Part shown: piece after piece, positions 42,307-54,539 of the stretch
Layout of the letters: every line of letters starts with the position of its first letter
Numbering within the stretch: the first letter of the stretch is position 1
Assembly (NCBI GenBank): GCA_033807775.1
Contig: CM066313.1
Location: 92,141,484-92,205,483 of the forward strand
DNA: 64,000 nucleotides
Origin: Saussurea involucrata
Lineage: Eukaryota > Streptophyta > Magnoliopsida > Asterales > Asteraceae
Direction: 5' to 3'
Program-made: the position numbers and the translations under genes
Notes under the pieces: model-generated
Told to the model about the DNA's origin: nothing
The model's input: only the letters and a program-made list of their open reading frames with translations
Databases searched by the model: none

Positions 42307-44246
42307 AGGGGGAGGTATTGTAATAACCAGTTCTTTTATGAAGAAATATAAAATGGGTGGAAGAAATGGGAAGTCTAAAATTTGAGGGACTGATTGGTAA
42401 TTTTGGAAGGAAGGTATATAAACACCAAGTTTGGGCACAAAACCCTAAAATCTAATCATCGTGTGTGAGTGGCGGCTGGTGAGAGAGCAGAGTCGGAAGC
42501 TTTTGATTTCAATCATCTTTGGGAAGAAGGAAGGGAGAATCTCAAGCAATCAATATCAGGTAATGATCTGAACTCTTTTATCCTCATCTCCAATTAATTT
42601 GGGTTTAGGATAATTAAGATTTAAGAAAAAATGGAGTTCTGGATGAAAATTTAATGGATAGTTGCTCTCTTGCATTTTCTTGTTGAAATGTGTATTTTTT
42701 TCCATGTAAACGAAACCTCACTGAGATGTTTATCTCGAATCGCACCATTTAGGAAGCATTTGTCCTGGGCTTAATCGATTGAAACTGACCCCGAGGGCTG
42801 TGCCTTCGTATTTTGGATCCGGTATGTTGCAAACCGGAACTGTAGCTATTAAATGAGGATTCGGAATTGTTGTTAAGTATTTTAATTCCGGAAGCTGGGC
42901 CAAGTATTTTAATTCCGGAAGTTGGATTAATTAGGACCCGAAATGGACAAAAACCAAAAGACCCGGAAGTTGTTGTGGACAAATGATCCGGTATTTAATT
43001 CCTTAGTATAGATCCAGAGTGGGCCTTAACAAATAATCTGGTATTAAATCCAAGATCCGGTGTTGAGTTTAAGTAGTGGATCCGGAATATTGCATGGTGT
43101 TGGGCCGTGTGAGAAGCTTAGAAATGGATCCGGTATGCATTTTCCTTTGGGATCCGGAAGTTACATAGTTGGACCAAAGTACCGGAATTACTCAAAACCC
43201 GGTATGGATTTGGGCCTCACCAACTAAAGATCCGAAAGTGTTTTGTGTCGGGCCGCCGAAGATTTTGGACTTTGACTCAAGTTCCGGTATTGGGCTTGAA
43301 TATGGATCCGGTATTTTTAATTCAAGTTCCGGTATTGGGTTTGAACTTTAAGGATCCGGAATACTATTTCACTTGGACCGGTAAGCAGAGTCCATTAATT
43401 ATGATTTTTGGACTATAAGTGTAACTTACCGACTTAGTTAATTTTGGGTTAAGTTCGGAAGCAAGCTCGAGTAACAATTTAAAGATTTATGATCTACGTT
43501 TCCTAAAACTATAGGTGTCCCATCTAGAGACCGGAAGCTTAAGTGAGAAGTATTGAAGCGAGGAAGCCAGGTGAGTTATTCTAACTAAAAATACATATTT
43601 TGAACATGTTTTCAGAAGAAAGTTAATGAGTAGAATTTCCATGTTTAATTGCATGATTTTACTTGTTTGAAAGTTTATATGAGATGTATGCATACATTGT
43701 GGTAGACATAAATTGGCTAAGTCGGGGGGAGGTTCCGCCAGTGCTCATGCCGGGGGGAGGTTCCGTTTATGCCATGGAAGGGTGTACCCAGTAAGGCAGC
43801 GTGAGACTGACTCGTTGTCACTCTTGAGTGACTTCAGAGTGCCATTTACGGGAGCGGATTTATCCGTGAAAGTTTTATGTAAAGTGCTTTGATATTTATA
43901 AAGTGTTTTAAATGTTTTGAGAACTGTTAAATTGAGGGGACTCACTAGACCTCATGGTCTAACCCTCGCATTTTCCCAAACTAACCTTTTCAGGTAAGCA
44001 AGCACTAGGAGGCTCTAGTAAGTGAGCATAGCAAGACGTGAATACATATGCAGTTAGAGACAGTGTTGCATTTATTTTAGGACTTAGAATTATTCTCAAT
44101 TGTGTATGGGTTGTTTCCGCCAACCTAGATTTTGTATACAGATGTTAAGATTTTGAGACCGATTTTGGGAATATTTTAATGTTTATTGAATATTTTAATG
44201 TTTATTTAATGTTTATTTAATGTTTATTTAATGTTTATTTAATGCT
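42307..44246 (+). repeat. Tekay-1 polypurine tract and 3' LTR
   Basis: GAGGGGGAGGTAT precedes TGTAATAACCAGTTC at 42319. TATA box GGTATATAAACACC near 42413. Between 42815 and 43385 it is studded with CCGGA/CCGGT sites, as are the Tekay-2 LTRs. Near 43710-43770 two copies of CGGGGGGAGGTTCCG occur. At 44170-44243 an 11-bp unit ATGTTTATTTA is repeated. The 3' end is uncertain: no GTTACA end was found before the MITE at 44247, so the LTR is probably truncated. Confidence 0.65.
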
Positions 44247-44638
44247 ATGAATTACATAGACGTGGATTCTCTAAAATAGAGAAAACAAGAAAAAACTCGA
44301 AGTTTAGAGAATCTTCTAAAACTTGATAGGATGTGTGAAAAATTAATTTTTTTATCCATTTCTATCAATAAGATTGAACTATCATTATTTTACTTTTTAT
44401 TTTTTATTTTTTTTAAAAGTGTATTTGAATGATAAATTATATAATATTTTAATAATATAATTGATGTTGAAATCTCTAACATCTGTTGGATTGAAATGTA
44501 ATTTGATTTAAGATTTTGACTTCTGATTCTCTATTTTACAAAAATTAAAGAGAACATGTTGGAGATGCTCTAAAATCTCCATTTTAGAGATTTTGTTAAA
44601 AATGCTCTAATAAAACAATCCACGTCTATGTAATTCAT
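44247..44638. mobile_element. MITE with 22-bp terminal inverted repeats
   Basis: ATGAATTACATAGACGTGGA at the left end is the reverse complement of TCCACGTCTATGTAATTCAT at the right; the arms run 22 bp. Inside, further inverted repeats occur (CTCTAAAATAGAG; CTCCATTTTAGAG). No coding capacity; 392 bp. No clear target duplication outside the arms, so the superfamily is not assigned; a TA duplication within the arms is possible. Confidence 0.75.
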
Positions 44639-45214
44639 TTATGTTTTTAGCTCTGTCATATCAACTTTTATAATTACCATATACACGTGCAATTTACCTA
44701 CACTTTCAAAAATGGTCTCCACTACGATATTTATTAACTACTTTAAAAAATTATTCTATATATTCTAATTATTTTTAAGTTAATAAATACATGATATTTT
44801 AATTCTTTATTCTAATTCAATGTTAGTTAAAATATAAAACATTAACCTTAAATATAAGTTAATATGTGATATAATAATATAATATAATCATTTTTATTTA
44901 TTTTATAATTTATTGTTTTAATTTAATATATATTTTACTAAATTATATCAAAACACGATATTTATTGAATATTTTATTTTAAATATATATAGATATATAA
45001 TATTAAAAAATTAATTATAAAATAAATTAACATTATTAATTCATAAAATATATTATTTTATATAATACACCAGTTTGTTTAAATAATTAAAAAAGAAAGA
45101 AAAAGGAAAAGTGGAAATGGAGATGGAGATGGAGATGGGCCCATTTGGAATCTAGGCGGCATTGCAAGTTTGCAGCTACAAATACCATTGCAAATTGTGC
45201 ATGTATCGGACTAA
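44639..45214. other. AT-rich unassigned sequence
   Basis: Very AT-rich DNA without coding frames or recognised repeats. It ends in three GGAGAT units (45119-45136) and a GGGCCCATTTGGAATC stretch. It may be true intergenic host DNA. Confidence 0.5.
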
Positions 45215-45476
45215 GGGGCTGTTTGTTTACCTCTTAATTGTTCCATTAAGAGACAACCTCTGAATCGCTAAGAAGAAATTCTGGCAAAAAACAAGTATGC
45301 CTCTTAATGGTTCAAAAACCCTCTGAATGATTTAGCATCTTGGGCCTCACTTAACCATTCAACACCCTGATTTCATTCTAAACAATTACCAAAAAACCAT
45401 ATTTCGTTTTGCACTATATCATAAAAGCCTCTTAATCATTCTGACCATTTAATCATTCTGCACTAATGTAACACCC
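45215..45476. mobile_element. Tourist-like MITE, left part
   Basis: Starts GGGGCTGTTTGTTTAC, the PIF/Harbinger (Tourist) type terminus, preceded by TAA (45212-45214). It contains CTCTTAATGGTT-type subrepeats. It is split by Tekay-2 at ACTAA; the right part (60835-60861) ends CGAACAGCCTC followed by TAA. Combined length about 289 bp. Confidence 0.8.
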
Positions 45477-46028
45477 TAAAAATCAGGGTCAATTTAAACC
45501 TTAAAGTTTAACAAGGTTAATCATGAAATCATCCAACTTTTATATATAAGTATAGATATAACTATGAGGATTCATATATACAATTTGAATTCTCCAAAAC
45601 AACCTATTAATCTAATCTTGTCAACTATGATAAGATTAAACTGGTTGTCTAAGTCGTTCATCAAAAGCATCCTCATATCAGCTAACTTCTCCACTTAACT
45701 TCAACAAGTTGAATACTCAAAAGCACTCGTCCCTCTTCCCTTTATTTCCCCAAGCCAGTACCTGGTAAGAAAATTTAATTTGAAACGATTAGGCTTACGC
45801 CTAGTGAGAACATCCATTTTCAAATTAAAACATTATCAGCTTTGTAAAGTCAATTATTCGAAGCGTATAAACAAACCTGGTTTGCCACCATTCTTACCGT
45901 ACCCATACTCATCTTGCGACGAAGGGATCATACCTGATTCCATGAGTATGACTAACATTCAGAAAGTCATATCATCACATTCGATAGCCTACTACGAATC
46001 ATTACAGATTCTAGATCATCACTCATAT

Positions 46029-46870
46029 CCAAGAAATTACAAGTTACTTTATGCCTATTTCTTGGAATGGAGGCAGAAATAGCAATTATATATTGCCTAT
46101 TTCTAATTCACCGAAAGAAAACGGAAACCACAATTATACTTTGTCTATTTCACGTTTCCACGTCTCAATTACGAATAGCGATTATACTTTGCCTATTCCC
46201 TACAGTTAATACAAATAGCAATTATACTTTGCCTATTCCACTTCTCAACATGAATAGCAATTCTACTTTGCTTATTCAATCATTTCAACATGAATAGCAA
46301 TTCTATTTTGCCTATTCCATGTTTCAACATGAATAACAATTCTACTTTGCCTATTCAATCATTTCAACATGAATAGCAATTCTACTTTGCCTATTCGATG
46401 TTTCAACATGAATAGCAATTATACCTTGCCTATTCAATCATTTCAACATGAATAGCAATTCTACTTTGTCTATTCAATCATTTCAACATAAATAGCAATT
46501 CTACTTTGCCTATTCCTCGGAGCGGAAGTAGAGATTACAATTTACTTTATGCCTATCTCTTACCTTCCCATAGAAATCAGGAATTACAACTTACTTTACG
46601 CCTATTCCTCGATTTCTATACTACGAAATGGGAATTACAATTTACTTTATGCCTATTCTCTATTTCCACGTAAACGGGAATTACAAATTACTTTATGCCT
46701 ATTCCACGTTACACGTCACACTATGAAATAGGAATTACAATTTACTTTATGTCTACTCCTCATTTCACAACACCTTTACGAAATGAAAATTACAATTTAC
46801 TTTATGCCTATTCCACATTTCAGGTCAACGGGAATTACAAATTACTCTATGCCTATTCCTCGTTACAAAT
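46029..46870 (-). repeat. Hairpin array with changing arms in Tekay-2 3' LTR
   Basis: Roughly 18-20 units of 25-45 bp. Arm pairs include CCAAGAAAT/ATTTCTTGG (46029-46065), AGAAATAG/CTATTTCT (46075-46104), GGAAAC/GTTTCC (46123-46159), GAATAG/CTATTC (many, 46185-46510), AGAGAT/ATCTCT (46530-46560), TAGAAATC/GATTTCTA (46571-46618) and GGAAT/ATTCC. The interior stays close to ACAATTTACTTTATGCC or CAATTCTACTTTGC. Confidence 0.8.
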
Positions 46871-47054
46871 ACTATCAGTGCCCATGGATCCATTACACTT
46901 ACTAACGTACATGTATAATAACATATCACGCCACAACCCATAACACTTTCAATGATGAGAATACCGGATAACTATTGTATCCTTATCCTCAATTATCCCC
47001 CCTCCGGAAACTATATACAGCATAGTATTTCGAACTCCAAGTCCAGGACTATTC

Positions 47055-47680
47055 GAATCCGAATTTTAAAGAAAAACCGGATCCCCACTGAAATCGGATC
47101 CATTCCGGATCACATTTACTTCCGGATCACTTCCGGTACTCATCTGATTTCGGATCAATTCCGGATCCCATCTAAACTTCCGGATCCTTGTTTGATTTCC
47201 GGATCCTAACCCATTACCGGAACTCCTCCAATACCGGATCCAAAACTCAGTTCTGGAATTCACTATTTCCGGATCCTGAGCCCAATTCCGGAACCCATCA
47301 ATTCCGGATCCCATCAATTCCGGATCTTAGCCCAATTCTGGAACCAACCAATTCCGGAATTATTCCATACCGGATCCAAGCCATTTCCGGAACTATTCAA
47401 TACCGGATCCTAGCCCATTCCGGAATTAATCTATACCGGATCCTAAGCCCATTCCGGAACTCCCCATTTCCGGATCCAAGGCCCAATTTCGGAATTTACC
47501 ATTTTCGGATCCTAAGGCCTAATTTCGGAACTTATCATTTCCGGATCCGTTCGATTCCAGATCAATTCTGGTTCCTCCTTAATTTCCGGAACCCGTACCG
47601 GAACTACTCAAATCCGAAACCCACACCGGATTTCAATACCGGAACTCAACCCATACCGGATCCATTCCGGACCCTCGATA
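47055..47680 (-). repeat. CCGGA-dense array in Tekay-2 3' LTR
   Basis: Irregular 20-35 bp units built on TTCCGGATCC and TTCCGGAAC, for example TACCGGATCCTAAGCCCATT. Many copies contain CpG inside CCGG. The 261-codon frame across it (47188-47973) is a product of the repeat. Confidence 0.85.
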
Positions 47681-48287
47681 CTGGGTATTCGAAGACACGT
47701 CAAATTTGTTCAAAAGCTCATCTAAATTCAGATTGTAAGTCGATTTTGTTTCAATACATATATACCAATTCATTCAGACAGTTTGTTACAAATATCTTAA
47801 TCAATTTCAATCAAAATCGCTTAGAAATGAACTCACATGTAGTTCTTAGACCCACTTCTCTACACAATCCAAAGTCCAAATCTTCTCACCCACTGATCCA
47901 ATACCCTAATTGGAAGATGATTCAGCCTGAGATTATCAAACTCTACAGCAATGAAATCAGAGAGGAGGATTGAAACCTTACCAAAAGAACTAGAATTGCT
48001 CAATTTCTTTTTCTCTTTCACTACTCCAGGGAACCGACTTCACACACATACAATTGAGATAAAATCTCAATTGTAGCCGACTCCCACATTAAATATCCAG
48101 ACTCACTTTCAACTAATGACAAATTAAACCCTCAAGTTCCAATTTTCATAATTAACTCCAACTTTTGTCACTTAAGTTTTCAATCCTTTTGAGTTATGTA
48201 TTTTACAACAAGTCCAAAACTTAGACTAAAATACAATTAGACCCCATTCATATTAAATATAATATAATGAAAATTCAGGAAGTTACA

Positions 48288-49038
48288 AATCTCCCCAACT
48301 TGAAAATGATTTCGTCCTCGAAATCAAAGTTAGGTAAATAAGTGAGGATATATATTCTTCATATCCTCCTCAGTTTCCCAAATCTTATAATATCTTTCCA
48401 CGGGATACCCTTAATATTATTTGCTCGCCAACTTGAGAGCAACATAAAATTCTATTGGTCTCTTTTGGTTAATAGTCGAAGCCCCACATGTCCAGCCTCT
48501 ATCCTTGATCAAAACCCAAAACCAAAATCTAGAATCGGGTTAGGTCACAACCATCATTGAAAACTAGCCTTTTGATTTAGACCGATAGTGGGATCTGGCT
48601 GTCCACATTATCTGCCACTTGTTACCGGTTCATCGTCAAGCATACACACATCACACCAGAGATTCTCATCTAGAGGGCTCGACGAGTTAACTGAGTGGCA
48701 CGAATTAGTCGTGCTATACTTAAAACTCTTTCATCTGCAAAAGCATCATCAAGAACTAAATCACCTCCAATTGCCATAACAATTAGAAACAAGTACGCTT
48801 ACATAACAATATATTCATAATAACAGTAGCTAATTGAAATTATGAACATACTATACATAAGAATCCTCGTTACCATCATCACAATTCTTAATTCCCATAT
48901 TTTCGTCGACTCTTAAGACCATCTCGTCTTAGTATTTCTACCCATATCTCACAAATCATAACTTAATTCATCTCAGCTTAAGTCTAGGTATCTCACTATC
49001 ATACCTAGTTCACTTAAGTTTCATATCTGATACCATAT
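48288..49038 (-). pseudogene. Tekay-2 internal remnant: chromodomain tail, PPT, PBS
   Basis: On minus, WETEEDMKNIYPHLFT and a stop (48380 to 48330) is the end of a chromodomain. It is followed by GATTTCGAGGACGAAATC and the polypurine tract CAAGTTGGGGAGATT before the LTR. At the other end TGGTATCAGATATGA (49021-49035) is an initiator tRNA-Met type PBS three bases from the 5' LTR. The remaining ~600 bp carries no recognisable gag or pol, so nearly all coding sequence has been lost. Confidence 0.82.
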
Positions 49039-51826
49039 TGTAACACCCTAAAAATCAGGGCCAATTTAAACCTTAAAGTTTAACAAAGTTAATCATGAAA
49101 TCATCCAACTTTTATATATAAGTAGAGAATTAACTATGAGGATTCATATATACAATTCGAATTCTCCAAAATAACCTATTAATCTAATCTTGTCAACTAT
49201 GAGAAGATTAAACTGGTTGTCTAAGTCATTCATCAAAAGCATCCTCATATCAGCTAACTTCTCCACTTAACATCAACAAGTTGAATACTCAAAGCATTCG
49301 TCCCTCTTCCCTTTATTTCCCTAAGCCAGTACCTGGTAAGAAAATTTAATTTGAAACGATTAGGCTTATGCCTAGTGAGAACATCCATTTTCAAATTAAA
49401 ACATTATCATCTTTGGAAACTCAATTATTCGAAGCGTATAAACAAACCTGGTTTGCCACCATTCTTACCGTACCCATACTCATCTTGCGATGACGGGATC
49501 ATATCCGATTCCATGAGTATGACTAACATTCAGAAAGTCATATCATCACATTCGAGAGGCTACTACGAATCATTACAGATTCTAGATCATCGCCCATATC
49601 TAGGAAATTACAAGTTACTTTATGCCTATTTCTTGGAATGGAGGCAGAAATAGCAATTATATATTGCCTATTTCTAATTCACCGAAAGCAAAGGGAAATC
49701 ACAATTGTACTTTGTCTATTTCATGTTTTCACGTCTCAATTACGAATAGCGATTATACTTTGCCTATTCCCTACAGTTAATACGAATAGCAATTACATTT
49801 TTCCTATTCCACTTCTCAACATGAATAGCAATTCTACTTTGCCTATTCAATCATTTCAACATGAATAGCAATTCTACTTTGCCTATTCCATGTTTCAACA
49901 TGAATAACAATTCTACTTTGTCTATTCAATCATTTCAACATGAATAGCAATTCTACTTTGCCTATTTCGATGTTTCAACATGAATAGCAATTATACTTTG
50001 CCTATTCAATCATTTCAACATGAATAACAATTTTACTTTGCCTATTCAATCATTTCAACATGAATATCAATTCTACTTTGCCTATTCCTTGGAGCGGAAG
50101 TAGAGATTACAATTTACTTTATGCCTATCTCTTACCTTCCCATAGAAATCAGGAATTACAACTTACTTTATGCCTATTCCTCGATTTCTATACTACGAAA
50201 TGGGAATTACAATTTACTTAATGCCTATTCTCCATTTCCACGTAAACGGGAATTACAAATTACTTTATGCCTATTCCACGTTACACGTCACACTATGAAA
50301 TAGGAATTACAATTTACTTTATGCCTATTCCTCATTTCACAACACCTTTACGAAATGGGAATTACAATTTACTTTATGCCTATTCCATATTTCAGGTCTA
50401 CGGGAATTACAAATTACTTTATGCCTATTCCTCGTTACAAATACTATCAGTGCCCATGGATCCATTACACTTACTAACGTACATATATAATGACATATCA
50501 CGCCACAACCCATAACACTTTCAATGATGAGAATACCGGATAACTATTGTATCCTTATCCTCAATTATTCCCCCTCCGGAAACTATATACAGCATAGTAT
50601 TTCGAACTCCAAGTCCGGGACTATTCGAATCCGGATTTTAAATTAAAACCGGATCCCCACTGAAATCGGATCCATTCCGGAGCAATTACGGATTTCATCT
50701 GATTTCGGATCAATTCGGAACCCATCTAAACTTCCGGATCCTAACCCATTACCGGAACTCCTCCTATACCGGATCCAAAACTCAGTTCCGGAATTCACTA
50801 TTTCCGGATCCTGAGCCCAATTCCGGAACCCATCAATTCCGGATCTTAGCCCAATTCTGGAACCTACCAATTCCGGAATTATTCCATACCGGATCCAAGC
50901 CATTTCCGGAACCATTCAATACCGGATCCTAGCCCATTCCGGAATTAATCTATACCGGATCCTAAGCCCATTCCGGAACTCCCCATTTCCGGATCCAAGG
51001 CCCAATTCTGGAATTTACCATTTCCGGATCCTAAGGCCTAATTCCGGAATTTATCATTTTCGGATCCGTTCGATTCCGGATCAATTCCGGTTCCTCCTTA
51101 ATTTCCGGATCCTATTTGATTTCCGGAACCCGTACCGGAGCTACTCAAATCCGGAACCCATACCGGATTTCAATACCGGAACTCAACCCATACCGGATCC
51201 ATTCCGGAACCTCGATAATGGGTATTCGAAAACACGTCAAATTTGCTCAAAAGCTCATCTAAATTCAGATTGTTAGTCGATTTTGTTTCAATACAGATAT
51301 ACCAATTCATTCAGACAGTTTGTTACAAATATCTTAATCAATTTCAATCAAAATCGATTGGTAGAAGATGAACTCACCTGTAGTTCTTAGACCCACTTCT
51401 CTACACAATCCAAAATCCAAATCTTCTCACCCACTGATCCAATACCCTAATTGGAAGATGATTCAGCCTGAGATTATCAAACTCTACAGCAATTAAATTA
51501 GAGAGGAGGATTGAAATCTTACCAAAAGAACTAGAATTGCTCAATTTCTTCTTCTCTTTCACTGCTCCAAGGAACTAACTTCACACACACACAATTGAGA
51601 TAAAATCTCAATTGTAGCCGACTCCCACATTAAATATCCAGACTCACTTTCAACTGATGACAAATTAAACCCTCAAGTTCCAATTTCCATAATTAACTCC
51701 AACTTTTGTCACTTGAGTTTTCAATCCTTTTGAGTTATGTATTTTACAACAAGTCCAAAACTTAGACTAAAATACAATTAGACCCTATTTATATTAAATA
51801 TAATATAATGAAAATTCAGGATGTTA
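49039..51826 (-). repeat. Tekay-2 5' LTR, interrupted at its last two bases
   Basis: On + TGTAACACCCTAAAAATCAG ... CAGGATGTTA, then the TRIM/Tekay-3 block, with CA at 60828-60829 finishing the LTR. It repeats the hairpin array (about 49600-50440) and the CCGGA array (about 50570-51210) with unit-number differences from the other LTR. Confidence 0.9.
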
Positions 51827-52193
51827 TGTAAGATCCCACATTGGTTGGAGAGGGGAACAAAGGTTGCCTTATAAGAGGAACTTGATACCTCCCCTATCAG
51901 ACGCGTTTTAAAACCGTGAGTCCAGGTGTGCGGACAAAGCGGACAATATCTGGTACGGTTAGCCTGGGATGTTACAGATGGTATCAGAGCCGGGAACCGG
52001 ACTGGTGTGCCAGCGAGGACGCTGGGCTCCCAAGGGGGTGGATTGTAAGATCCCACATTGGTTGGGGAGGGGAACAAAGGTTGCCTTATAAGAGGAACTT
52101 GATACCTCCCCTATCAGACGCGTTTTAAAACCGTGAGTCCAGGTGTGCGGACAAAGCGGACAATATCTGGTACGGTTAGCCTGGGATGTTACA
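51827..52193 (+). mobile_element. TRIM (terminal-repeat retrotransposon in miniature)
   Basis: Two 150-bp direct repeats, 51827-51976 and 52044-52193 (TGTAAGATCCCACATTGG ... GGGATGTTACA). They contain GACGCGTTTTAAAACCGTGA and GACAATATCTG, a signature common in plant TRIMs. PBS TGGTATCAGAGC (51979-51990) and PPT CAAGGGGGTGGAT (52031-52043) frame a 67-bp interior without coding capacity. The two repeats differ by about one base (TTGGAGAGG/TTGGGGAGG). No target duplication of its own; the flank TGTTA pairs with 60823-60827 beyond Tekay-3. Confidence 0.92.
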
Positions 52194-52200
52194 GATAAGT

Positions 52201-54539
52201 TGTAAAGCCCGTGTCCCGGTTTGGATTTTTCTTTTTATTTATTTGTCTTATATTATTTTCCTTAGCGAATTTTATTAACGAAGCGTAACCGGGTTCTGTT
52301 AGGAAAGACCATAAATGTTTAAGTATGGCGAAACTTTATTTAGTTAGCAAGTTGTTGGAATTCAAGGGACCAAAGGTGTCTAGTAGGGATTTTGGTAGCA
52401 TGGGGGTCGGCCCATGCAAATGCTAATCCGAGATCCACATTTGTTTTGGGTTTTGAACTTCGTGGTGTGCAAGTGAAAGGAAAAAAAAAAAGACAACCCT
52501 AGTCTCATTCTCGTTTCTTTTCCCTGTTGCGCTGTGAAGACCCCCCCACCACCGTGTGATTATTTTGTTTCCATCTTTGCTGCCGCTGCTAACCACCGAA
52601 GCAACCACCAGCGCCGCCACTATCCTGCCGGCGAGAGAGAGAGGTGCAGCGAGAGAGTGAGCAAGACAAAGGGAAGAACCGGCAATCGAGAGGGTGTCGG
52701 GTTCGTGGGTCGCTGTTTGTCGTCAAGAGGTAAGTCCGTTCCGTTCGTTCTTTTGTTTCGGTTCGTCGTCGTCTCGTCGTTGCGAAACCGCCGCCGGCGC
52801 AACCATGGCTGACGCCGGTGCTGCCGTCGTGCACCGCCAGCGTGGTGGTCGTGATGGCGGTTGTGCGGCTGTGGGTTATTCGTGTGTGCGGGCGGCCCGA
52901 ACTTGGAAGGTTGGAGCTTTCGTTTTGTTTCGTCGGCTTCTCTTACCAAACCATCCTTATCGGGGGTGGTGGCTGCCGCCGCCGCCGCCGACCACCACTG
53001 CCGGGATGGCAGTGGGTGGTGCGCGGTTGACTCCAGTCCCTAGTAATCTAAACCCCAACCTAAGTGCCTCCATAGTTAAACCGTAACCCGAATCGCCAAA
53101 ACCTTAAACCATTTTATGATTTCATGTGAAAAATCCCATTCTGTCCCTGTTTTGCGACGGCCATAACTTTTCCGACGTAGCTCGGATTGAGGCGAATCCG
53201 GTGCCCACGGTTCACATTCTGTGCCGGGCACACTTTTCGTGTTTTAGCGGAAGCCTGGTTCGGCCTCTAACTAGGCGTAAAAATGGCTGTTTATACAGCA
53301 GGTCTGCACATGACAGCTTCGTGTCCTGTTTTTAGAAAATTCATAGTTAATTGTGGGAAAATCGTTAGGACGCGTACGATATGTCCCTGGAACCCTAAGA
53401 CATAGAACTAGCTGTTTATGGAATAATAGTTCTGGATTTATCAGTTTATAAGGGGTTAAACAGGTCCCGAACAGACCTGTGTTTTTAGAGTAAAAGCTGG
53501 AATTTGTAACTTGTAATCTAGTAGTTGTGAATTTGGGCTAGGACTTCGTGGTGACGTTTGATATCACTTATTTAGGTGCAAAAAGGTGAGCTGGTGTTGG
53601 CCGGTTCGTGTTGCTGTTGAGGACATAAGCTTTGCTTTTGAGGTGAGTTCTCTCACTATATAGGATGGGAATTATATTTGTGTTACTATAGCTCGAGTGT
53701 GATAGTTATGATTGTTTGTTGATATTATTGTGTTGTGGGGTATATATAATTGTGTATATATATTGAACTGTGATTGATGTACTTCTTGATGGTTGTTCCA
53801 AGAAGTATATGTGTTTGTATAATGAGTTGTGATTATATTTCCTTGATGGTCGTTCCAAGGAGTATAAGGCTTATTATTAATTGTGACATATCTTCTTGAT
53901 GGATGTTCCAAGAAGTATATGTGTTTGTATAATGAGTTGTGATTATATTTCCTTGATGGTCGTTCCAATGAGTATAAGGCTTATTATTAATTGTGACATA
54001 TCTTCTTGATGGATGTTCCAAGAAGTATATGTGTTTGTATAATGAGTTGTGATTATATTTCCTTGATAGTCGTTCCAAGGAGTATAAGGCTTATTATTAA
54101 TTGTGATATATTTTCTTGATGGATGTTCCAAGAAATATATGTGCTGGTATACTTGGTATATATAAATTTGGGTGCAAGACGTGATTGCATGGTATGAGTT
54201 GGTTGTGATAACTAGCTGTTTAAGGGTGATGCTGATATAATTGCGATCCTATATATGGTTTGAATTCACTAAGCCTTGTGCTTACCCTTTCCTATTTTAA
54301 TGTGGTTTCAGATGCTTGTGGCTCCAAGGCATGACGGGTACACACTGGCGCGCATGAAGAGTTTTTATAATCATGAGATTAGAGTTATTATTAAACAATT
54401 TAATTTCCGTTGTTTATTATTACTGAGATTATTTATTATTGAATTGCAAACGAAACGGTGTTGGATATTTAATAAGGTTTTATTTATTAAAATGCCTATT
54501 TTTAAAGTCAAAATTTATTGTAATTTTTGAGACGTTACA
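52201..54539 (+). repeat. Tekay-3 5' LTR
   Basis: TGTAAAGCCCGTGTCCCGG ... TTTGAGACGTTACA. It contains a GC-rich stretch at 52550-53040 whose open frames on both strands have no homologue outside the LTR pair, and the 110-bp tandem repeat at 53780-54140. Confidence 0.92.
53780..54140 (+). repeat. 110-bp tandem repeat made of paired hairpins (Tekay-3 5' LTR)
   Basis: About three copies, period 110 bp (for example 53891 and 54001). Each has two stem-loops: TTCTTG ATGGATGTTC CAAGAA and TCCTTG ATGGTCGTTC CAAGGA. The first copy has longer arms, TACTTCTTG/CAAGAAGTA. The same array is in the 3' LTR (60060-60420). Confidence 0.85.

Larger units (their letters stand above)
29537..44246 (+). mobile_element. 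Tekay-1: Ty3/gypsy chromovirus, decayed and interrupted
   Basis: A + strand element: gag-PR 29537-31095, PR end and RT start 31473-32062, rest of pol 39760-42306, polypurine tract GAGGGGGAGG and 3' LTR from 42319. The 5' LTR and gag start are missing or lie beyond the Tat stack. It is interrupted by a Copia-like solo LTR and by a Tekay solo LTR that itself holds a Copia element. The 3' LTR end is not clear; sequence resembling LTR fades near 44246, next to a MITE. Confidence 0.82.
45477..48287 (-). repeat. Tekay-2 3' LTR (2811 bp)
   Basis: On + reads TGTAACACCCTAAAAATCAG ... CAGGAAGTTACA. It contains the hairpin array (46029-46870) and the CCGGA array (47055-47680). Similar throughout to 49039-51826. 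Confidence 0.92.

Noticed and set aside
47188..47973. 261-codon open frame
   Set aside because: Made of CCGGA repeat units, without a recognisable domain, and not preserved in the second LTR at the same place.
52534..53086. Overlapping frames on both strands in the GC-rich part of the Tekay-3 LTR (repeated at 58785-59369)
   Set aside because: Frames are open on four of six frames, as expected from GC-rich sequence. They occur only in the LTR pair, and small indels change the frame between copies.
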